From Methylococcales bacterium (GTDB lineage: Bacteria > Pseudomonadota > Gammaproteobacteria > Methylococcales > Methylomonadaceae): a stretch of DNA of 64,000 bases. Of the stretch, positions 58,175 through 64,000 are shown one piece after another (the stretch's first letter is position 1; each line of letters opens with the position of its first letter). The DNA is taken from the NCBI GenBank assembly GCA_030949405.1, contig JAUZSN010000002.1, positions 868,001-932,000 on the forward strand. Direction: 5' to 3'. The notes below the pieces were generated by a model. The model was not told where the DNA came from. It saw nothing but the letters and a program-made list of their open reading frames with translations, and searched no databases. Made by a program: the position numbers and the translations under genes.

Positions 58175-60550
58175 ATGCAAATAAGTGAAGCATGGTTAAG
58201 AGAACGCGTTAATCCTGCGGTTTCTACCAATGAATTAGTTGAACAATTAACAATGGCTGGATTAGAAGTCGATTCAGTTGAACCTGCGGCGGCTGAATTT
58301 TCTAAAATCGTGGTCGGTGAAATTTTAACCATTGAAAAACATCCTGATGCTGACAAATTAAACGTTTGTACCGTTGAAGTAGGCGAGGATGAGCCATTAC
58401 AAATTGTTTGTGGGGCAAATAATGTTCGTGTCGGTTTAAAAATTCCAGCCGCTTTAATCGGTGCAATTTTACCTCGAAATTTTAAAATTAAAAAATCCAA
58501 ATTACGCGGCGTATTATCATTTGGAATGTTGTGTTCAGAGACGGAACTCGGACTTGCAGACAGTGCGGATGGCTTAATGGAATTAGCCGATGATGCACCT
58601 GTCGGTACCGATGTTCGAGAGTATTTAAGTTTAGATGATCATATTATCGAATTGGACTTAACCCCAAATCGAGCCGATTGTTTGAGTGTTGAAGGTGTTG
58701 CGCGAGAAGTTGCGGTGCTGAATCAAATGGATTTTGAGCCGCTTGCTTTTGAAAACGTTAAAATAAGTCATGATGAAACTTTAAGTATTAACGTCGATGT
58801 GCCAGAAGCCTGTCCTCGTTATTTAGGTCGATTAATTAAAGGGATCAATCCACAAGCGGTAACGCCGTTATGGATGCAAGAACGTTTAAGACGTGGCGGT
58901 TTACGAAGTTTAAGTGTCTTAGTCGATGTCACTAATTATGTCTTATTAGAATTAGGACAGCCTTTACATGCGTTTGATGCAACAAAATTAACCGATGGAA
59001 TTACCATTCGTTATGCTAAAGATAAAGAAGAACTGGCGTTACTGAATGACCAAAAGATTAAGTTAGAAACCGATTCTTTAGTGATTACCGATGATAAACA
59101 AGCCTTGGCTTTAGCTGGAATTATAGGCGGAAGTGAAACAGCGGTGAGTGAAACAACGACCGATGTTTTCCTAGAATGTGCTTTTTTTATCCCAACGGCG
59201 ATTGCGGGTAAGGCTCGAAAATATGGTTTACATACGGATTCATCGCATCGTTTTGAACGGGGCGTTGATCCTTTTCTACAACAGAAAGCCATTGAACGAG
59301 CAACGCAATTAATTGTTGAGATGGCAGGAGGGTCGGTCGGGCCTATTAATGAAGTGGCTAGTGATGAATGTTTACCCACACGTCCTGCGGTTACCTTAAG
59401 AAAACAACGTATTAACAAAATGCTTGGCATTGAAATGGTGGATGACGAGGTCACGGCTATTTTCAAGCGTTTAGGAATGAGCGTTGAAACCTCAACAGAA
59501 AGTTGGGCGGTCACGCCAACAGGGGCGCGTTTTGATATTGCCATTGAAGCCGATTTAATTGAAGAAATTGCTCGAATCTATGGCTATAACAATTTACCTC
59601 AAAGCAGCCTGTTGATGCGGTCCGAATTAGGTAAGGCCCCCGAAGCTTTATTGCCTTTAGAACAAGCGCAAGATTTATTGGTCGCTAAAGGTTATCAAGA
59701 AGCCATTACCTATAGTTTTGTTGATGAGGAAATTCAGCAATTAATCGCGCCTAATGATAAAGTTATTAAACTTAAAAATCCAATTTCATCTGAATTATCA
59801 GTGATGCGCAGCACCTTATGGGGCGGCTTATTACGAGCGGCTTTGTATAATACCAATCGTCAACAAAATCGAGTGCGTTTATTTGAAACAGGCTTATCGT
59901 TTGTGGAGATTGAAGGTGAAACGATACAAACTAAACGCTTATCTGGATTAGCTTTAGGTTCGGTTCAAGCTGAACAATGGGGTGAAAAAATTCGTAAAGT
60001 GGATTTTTTTGATGTGAAAGCGGATTTAGAAGCCTTGTTTTCATTATCAAACTTAAGCCTTGAATTCACAGCAGAACAACACGCCGCTTTACATCCAGGG
60101 CAAAGTGCTAAGATTAGTAATGAGCGGGGTGAATTGATAGGTTGGCTGGGGATGTTACACCCCACATTAGAAAAAAAATTAGGCTTTGAAACGCAGGTTT
60201 TTTTATTTGAACTTGAGCTTGAAAAAGTACTCAATAAAATGATTCCGAGTTTTCGTTCACTCTCTAAATTCCCTTCTGTTCGTCGTGATATGGCGATATT
60301 AGTTAAGGAAGAGATTACGGCGAAACAAATTACACAGTGTATTGAACAATGCGAACAAGCCGCGATAATAGAAATTCATTTATTTGATATTTATCGAGGC
60401 CAAGGCGTAGACGTAGGCTATAAAAGCGTGGCTTTAAGCTTACAATTGCAAGATTCTGCACAAACGCTAGCAGAGTTTGAAATAGATGCTATATTTAGCA
60501 CTGTATTAACGACATTAACCGATAAAATCGGTGCAAAACTGAGAGATTAA
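58175..60550 (+). CDS. pheT: Phenylalanyl-tRNA synthetase beta subunit
   Basis: 791 residues, full length. N-terminal EMAP/tRNA-binding-like domain (KIVVGEILTIEKHPDADKLNVCTVEV), B3/B4 editing region (DLTPNRADCLSVEGVAREVAVL; LSVLVDVTNYVLLELGQPLHAFD), B5 and catalytic-like core (NPISSELSVMRSTLWGGLL). A C-terminal anticodon-binding FDX-ACB domain closes it (FPSVRRDMAILVKEEITAKQI). Followed by ihfA four bases later, the conserved pheST-ihfA order save for the split from pheS. Confidence 0.97.
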   Translation: MQISEAWLRERVNPAVSTNELVEQLTMAGLEVDSVEPAAAEFSKIVVGEILTIEKHPDADKLNVCTVEVGEDEPLQIVCGANNVRVGLKIPAALIGAILPRNFKIKKSKLRGVLSFGMLCSETELGLADSADGLMELADDAPVGTDVREYLSLDDHIIELDLTPNRADCLSVEGVAREVAVLNQMDFEPLAFENVKISHDETLSINVDVPEACPRYLGRLIKGINPQAVTPLWMQERLRRGGLRSLSVLVDVTNYVLLELGQPLHAFDATKLTDGITIRYAKDKEELALLNDQKIKLETDSLVITDDKQALALAGIIGGSETAVSETTTDVFLECAFFIPTAIAGKARKYGLHTDSSHRFERGVDPFLQQKAIERATQLIVEMAGGSVGPINEVASDECLPTRPAVTLRKQRINKMLGIEMVDDEVTAIFKRLGMSVETSTESWAVTPTGARFDIAIEADLIEEIARIYGYNNLPQSSLLMRSELGKAPEALLPLEQAQDLLVAKGYQEAITYSFVDEEIQQLIAPNDKVIKLKNPISSELSVMRSTLWGGLLRAALYNTNRQQNRVRLFETGLSFVEIEGETIQTKRLSGLALGSVQAEQWGEKIRKVDFFDVKADLEALFSLSNLSLEFTAEQHAALHPGQSAKISNERGELIGWLGMLHPTLEKKLGFETQVFLFELELEKVLNKMIPSFRSLSKFPSVRRDMAILVKEEITAKQITQCIEQCEQAAIIEIHLFDIYRGQGVDVGYKSVALSLQLQDSAQTLAEFEIDAIFSTVLTTLTDKIGAKLRD

Positions 60551-60554
60551 TTAA

Positions 60555-60851
60555 ATGGCATTAACAAAAGCTGACTTTTCTGAAAAATTATTTGATGAAT
60601 TAGGATTAAATAAACGCGAAGCAAAAGAAATGGTCGAATTATTTTTTGAAGAAATTAAAAGTTCTCTTGAAGCGGGTAATGAAGTTAAATTATCGGGTTT
60701 TGGTAAGTTTGAATTACGAGATAAAAGCCCACGTCCTGGTCGAAACCCTAAAACGGGAGAGGAGGTATCTATTACAGCAAGACGGGTAGTGACCTTTCGT
60801 TCGGGTCAAAAATTAAGAGGAAGAGTCGAAGCGTATGTTGGAGCCGAGTAA
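60555..60851 (+). CDS. ihfA: Integration host factor alpha subunit
   Basis: 98 residues. [24 protein letters not shown] and the DNA-bending arm [27 protein letters not shown] define IhfA. It forms a heterodimer with IhfB that bends DNA at promoters, origins and phage att sites. Downstream merR overlaps its 3' end by 17 bases. Confidence 0.97.
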   Translation: MALTKADFSEKLFDELGLNKREAKEMVELFFEEIKSSLEAGNEVKLSGFGKFELRDKSPRPGRNPKTGEEVSITARRVVTFRSGQKLRGRVEAYVGAE

Positions 60852-61188
60852 TAATAATGAATTGCCAGCCATTCCTGCAAAAAAGTACTTTACGATTGGT
60901 GAAGTCAGTGAGTTATGTGGGGTAAAGCCTCATGTGCTTCGCTATTGGGAGCAGGAATTTAGTCAAATAGATCCCGTTAAGCGGCGAGGAAATCGTCGTT
61001 CGTATCAGCGACAGGATATTTTGATTATTCGCCAGATTCGTGCCTTATTATATGAAAAAGGTTACACCATCGGGGGGGCAAGGGCGCATCTTGAAAGTGA
61101 TGATAATAAAGATGACTCAAATCAACGTCATCAACTTATCCATCAAATGATTGGTGAGCTAGAAGAAATGTTATTACTGTTAAAATAA
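60835..61188 (+). CDS. MerR-family transcriptional regulator
   Basis: 117 residues. [46 protein letters not shown] is a MerR winged-helix domain with the conserved YWEQ-E. A short C-terminal helix ([18 protein letters not shown]) suits dimerisation. No metal-binding Cys. ihfA followed by this small MerR gene and tRNA-Pro is a recurrent gammaproteobacterial order; its target is not known. Confidence 0.93.
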   Translation: MLEPSNNNELPAIPAKKYFTIGEVSELCGVKPHVLRYWEQEFSQIDPVKRRGNRRSYQRQDILIIRQIRALLYEKGYTIGGARAHLESDDNKDDSNQRHQLIHQMIGELEEMLLLLK

Positions 61189-61200
61189 CTATAATTTGAT

Positions 61201-61233
61201 GAGCGAATAACGTATAATTCGCTCTCTTATTTT
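61201..61233 (+). terminator. Rho-independent terminator after merR
   Basis: GAGCGAAT (61201-61208) pairs with ATTCGCTC (61217-61224), followed by TCTTATTTT. It ends the pheT-ihfA-merR unit ahead of the tRNA gene. Confidence 0.85.
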
Positions 61234-61275
61234 AGAACTGAGTCTTTCGGTTCTTATCCGTGTTTATTCAATTGT

Positions 61276-61352
<77 letters not shown>

Positions 61353-61500
61353 GTTGAAATAGTCATTCAGATAATGCGTTTCTTATACGTTATCGTGACC
61401 CTCCTCTTTAAGTATTCAGCTTTTTTTCCTGTATTCGTCTTTATGCGGTCCGCTTTATCGCGATAATACAGATACTTTCCTGCCTATTTCAAAATTAATT

Positions 61501-62910
61501 ATGGAATTGTTCACAGACGTAACAGACGTAACAGGGGTCATTCTTTCGGGCGGATTAGCGCGACGAATGAATCATCAAGATAAAGGCTTAGTTTCTTATA
61601 AGGGGCAGCCTTTAATTTCCTATGCCATTCAGGCGATGAAGACGACAGTTAGCACGGTGTTAATTAATGCTAATCGTAATCATGCGCGTTATTCAGCCTG
61701 GGGTTTTCCTGTTATTGCCGATCAAACCGAACAGTTTGACGGGCCTTTGGCGGGGGTTTTAACCGCTATGCTGGCAACAGACAACGCTACTTTATTAGTC
61801 ATTCCTTGTGATTCGCCTTTAATTACGCCTGAGCATTTAAGAAAGCTATTAACGTCGTTAGAAGAAAATCAAGCTGAAATTGCAGTGGCCTTTGATGGTG
61901 AACGTTTGCATCCTGTTTTTTTAGCGTTAAAAACACATTTAAAAACGAGTTTAGAGGCGTATTTAAACGCAGGTGAACGTAAAATTGATCGCTGGTTACA
62001 ACAACATAAGTTAGTTAAGGTGGATTTTAGTCAGCAAGCTGAGATTTTTTTAAATATTAATACCTTAGATGAATTATTGGCGTTGGAAAATTCATCGACT
62101 TATCTGCCTGAATTGAGTCATGAAGGTATCGAACTTTCAAATTCTGTGGTGGTGACCGATGAAAGAGGGCTGTCACGAGAAATACAATTGGTGGGTGAAC
62201 GCGCTTTAACGCTCTATGTTGATAAACAAGAAATTGTAACGTTAATGACGATGGGAACACATCCTGAGTTGTTAACGTTAGGTTATTTAAAGAATCAAGG
62301 TTTTTTTGAAAACTTGACTGAGATTAAAGCGGTACAAGTTGATTGGGAAACCGAGGCTGTTGCCGTTGTGACCCATCATGAAAAAAGTGATTTTTCAGAA
62401 CAAATGGCACGGCGAACAGTGACAACAGGGTGTGGACAAGGCACTGTTTTTGGGCGATTAATGGATAAATTAAAAAAAATTAATCTTCCCGAGACGCATA
62501 TAAAACAGTCGATTCTTTATGCCATGCTCACCTCGTTAAAAGAACACAATGAAGTGTATAAAAAAGCAGGGGCCGTTCATGGCTGTGCGTTGTGTTCAGG
62601 CGCGACGATAGATTTTTTTATTGAAGATGTCGGGCGACATAATGCGGTTGATGCGATTGCAGGCTACATGTGGCTTAATAAAATTAAAGGCGATGATAAA
62701 ATTTTTTATACCACAGGCCGATTAACCTCTGAGATGGTTATTAAAGTGTCGCAAATGGGGATTCCTATTTTATTATCGCGTTCAGGGGCGACTCAAATGG
62801 GTTTAGAAATGGCCAAACAGTCGGGGGTTATTTTAATTTCAAGAGCGAAAGGTCGGCATTTTTTAGTGCTTAATGGGGTTAAGTCGATGATCTTTGACGC
62901 ATTGGAATAA
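61501..62910 (+). CDS. MobA-FdhD fusion protein
   Basis: 469 residues. Residues 1-~200 are MobA: VILSGGLARRMNHQDKGLVSYKGQPLI (GTP/MPT loop), FDGPLAGVLTAM, VIPCDSPLI. From about residue 210 it is FdhD: EIVTLMTMGTHPELLTLGYL, TVTTGCGQGTVFG, the Cys pair in GAVHGCALCSGATIDFFIEDVGRHNAVD, then FYTTGRLTSEMVIKVSQMGIPILLSRSGAT. MobA adds GMP to the molybdenum cofactor and FdhD sulfurates the bis-MGD cofactor for formate dehydrogenase, so the fusion links consecutive steps. Implies a molybdenum- or tungsten-dependent formate dehydrogenase elsewhere. No break seen. Confidence 0.93.
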   Translation: MELFTDVTDVTGVILSGGLARRMNHQDKGLVSYKGQPLISYAIQAMKTTVSTVLINANRNHARYSAWGFPVIADQTEQFDGPLAGVLTAMLATDNATLLVIPCDSPLITPEHLRKLLTSLEENQAEIAVAFDGERLHPVFLALKTHLKTSLEAYLNAGERKIDRWLQQHKLVKVDFSQQAEIFLNINTLDELLALENSSTYLPELSHEGIELSNSVVVTDERGLSREIQLVGERALTLYVDKQEIVTLMTMGTHPELLTLGYLKNQGFFENLTEIKAVQVDWETEAVAVVTHHEKSDFSEQMARRTVTTGCGQGTVFGRLMDKLKKINLPETHIKQSILYAMLTSLKEHNEVYKKAGAVHGCALCSGATIDFFIEDVGRHNAVDAIAGYMWLNKIKGDDKIFYTTGRLTSEMVIKVSQMGIPILLSRSGATQMGLEMAKQSGVILISRAKGRHFLVLNGVKSMIFDALE

Positions 62911-62972
62911 TAGCCCTCCCACCGTAAAAATTTTGCTTGAAGAATCACGTTAGGTTTGTTATTGTTTTAACG

Positions 62973-63923
62973 ATGACAAAAATATAAAAACCCCCTAAAA
63001 CACGTTGGCATCGTTTATTGGGAACCTTGCTAGAACAATTATTAACGTCTGTGGGCATCACTGTCTTATGTGATGTTAAAATTATGGCGAACCCACCCGA
63101 AGCTGATATTCTGTTGTTGCGACGAAAAACTAAGTACTGGACTGATGAGCAACGATTACGTCTTCCTGATGGAATTCGTGATAGTACGGCAAGTCATATT
63201 TTATTAGAATTTAAATACAGCGAATCGGTTAACGAAAAGGCCATGCAACAAACCTTGGGTTATGATTATTTTTATAAAAAAAGTCATCATTTAAATGATT
63301 CCCAAGTACAAAGTTTTTTAATCAGTGCTCGAACCCCGAAAGCAGATACGTTAGCTCAATTTTCGTATCAACAAAGTCAATATAAAGGAATTTATATCAC
63401 TCAAACACGGGTTTTACGGCAAGTGGTCTTGATTGTTTTAAATGAATTGTCAGGAAAAGAACATAATGCGTGGATAAAATGTTTTGCTAGTAGACGATTA
63501 GAGAAACAAAAAGCCTTTGCATTATTAAATCAAACAGGACTCAATTTAGCCTCGTTACGATTAAAGTTATTTTTATCAAGTTTATGGGGATATTGGTTTA
63601 AAGACCGAGAGGAAAGTAAAATGCGTATCGAATTGACAGAAAAAGATTTAGCCGCCATGAGTGATTTTTGGGGAGATACTTTTTTAACTTCATTAGAAGT
63701 TGAAGATATTTTACCTTATTTCAATGCACAAGAACTTTTAGATAAAATTAACCCAGTGGATAAGTTAGCAGGATTGAATGCAAAAGAGCGTATGGTGGGG
63801 TTAGATGCAAAAGAACGTTTAGAGGGATTAGAAGTTGATGCTATATTATCAGAAGTTGACCATAAAAAAATATTAGCGGGCTTATCAAAAGAAGAAATTA
63901 AAGCCTATTTATCGAATAATTAA
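62973..63923 (+). pseudogene. Uncharacterised nuclease-like protein with early in-frame stop
   Basis: ATG 62973 gives MTKI, then TAA (62985-62987), then an uninterrupted frame KPPKTRWHRLLGTLLEQLLTSVGITV...NPPEADILLLRR. The conserved-looking residues before TTG 63018 suggest the original start lay upstream. The body has SHILLEFKYSESVNEKAMQQTLGYDYFYK (E-x-K plus Q-x-x-x-Y, nuclease-like) and a C-terminal repeat LAGLNAKERMVGLDAKERLEGL. It could still be translated from TTG 63018 (301 residues). I cannot name the family. Confidence 0.55.
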
Positions 63924-63988
63924 CGCCTCTAATTCCCGTTTATCATTAAACGCTCTAAACGATTACTTTTTAACGTTATTTATACATT

Positions 63989-64000
63989 ATGTCCAATCAA
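63989..64000 (+). CDS. Possible start of the next gene (cut by window)
   Basis: ATG TCC AAT CAA at the window edge. Only four codons are visible, so this is a guess based on the position after an A/T-rich 65-base gap. Confidence 0.2.

Overview
The window is AT-rich chromosomal DNA from a gammaproteobacterium. The markers are dnaA (divergent) with rpmH-rnpA-yidD-yidC-mnmE, pstS-pstC-pstA, gyrB-lgt and pheS...pheT-ihfA-merR-tRNA-Pro. The gene set (large PstC/PstA, fused MobA-FdhD, DUF29, many toxin-antitoxin loci, many insertion sequences) would fit a methanotroph or sulfur-oxidiser-like lineage. That is only an impression; the sequence does not fix the genus.

Layout. 1-7.8 kb: dnaA (partial, minus), then rpmH, rnpA, yidD and yidC, an ATPase/TOPRIM pair broken by an IS, and mnmE. 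7.8-19.9 kb: an accessory region that starts exactly at the 3' end of mnmE with a conserved attB-like sequence and a broken P4/SGI1-type integrase. It continues as nested transposon debris (ISL2-type, ISAs1-like, IS66-like, IS481, IS110), a short block holding an Asp/Glu-racemase-like gene, an ABM-like gene and argA, a dying brnTA pair, the 3' end of a group II intron, and a hicAB pair whose HicA has an extra membrane domain. 19.9-29.9 kb: core genes (TraB/GumN, pstSCA with Pho boxes, a decayed toxin-antitoxin pair, gyrB, lgt). 30-37.5 kb: accessory region with nuclease-like genes, a secreted Ig-like/DUF4214 protein split by an IS, an Rpn-type nuclease and an ATPase fragment. 37.6-42.5 kb: moxR-DUF58-DUF4381-VWA operon, then a dense cluster of DnaA boxes beside an AT-rich tract, then an SDR gene. 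42.5-51.4 kb: three genes (WHy lipoprotein, receiver-histidine kinase, ankyrin protein) disrupted by ISs and MITEs. 51.6-61.4 kb: pheS and pheT pulled apart by 5.5 kb of PD-(D/E)XK-like genes and toxin-antitoxin genes, then ihfA, merR and tRNA-Pro. 61.5-64 kb: mobA-fdhD fusion and a nuclease-like gene with an early stop.

The strongest signal is recent, massive mobile-element activity that can be read at base level. Seven copies of one ~1.12 kb ISL2-group IS5-family element lie here, six with exact ANT target duplications. Removing the element plus one duplicated triplet restores the reading frame of the gene it hit in every case that can be tested. Two inverted copies have also flipped a 133 bp piece of an ankyrin gene. 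A second element (1.7 kb, DUF6399-type transposase, GGCTACC... ends, 8-bp target duplications) has four ~100 bp non-autonomous relatives (MITEs) in the window.

The other notable signal is an array of seven perfect DnaA boxes at 41.43-41.58 kb (three more at 40.28-40.32 kb), which could be the replication origin or a DnaA-titration site lying about 40 kb from dnaA.
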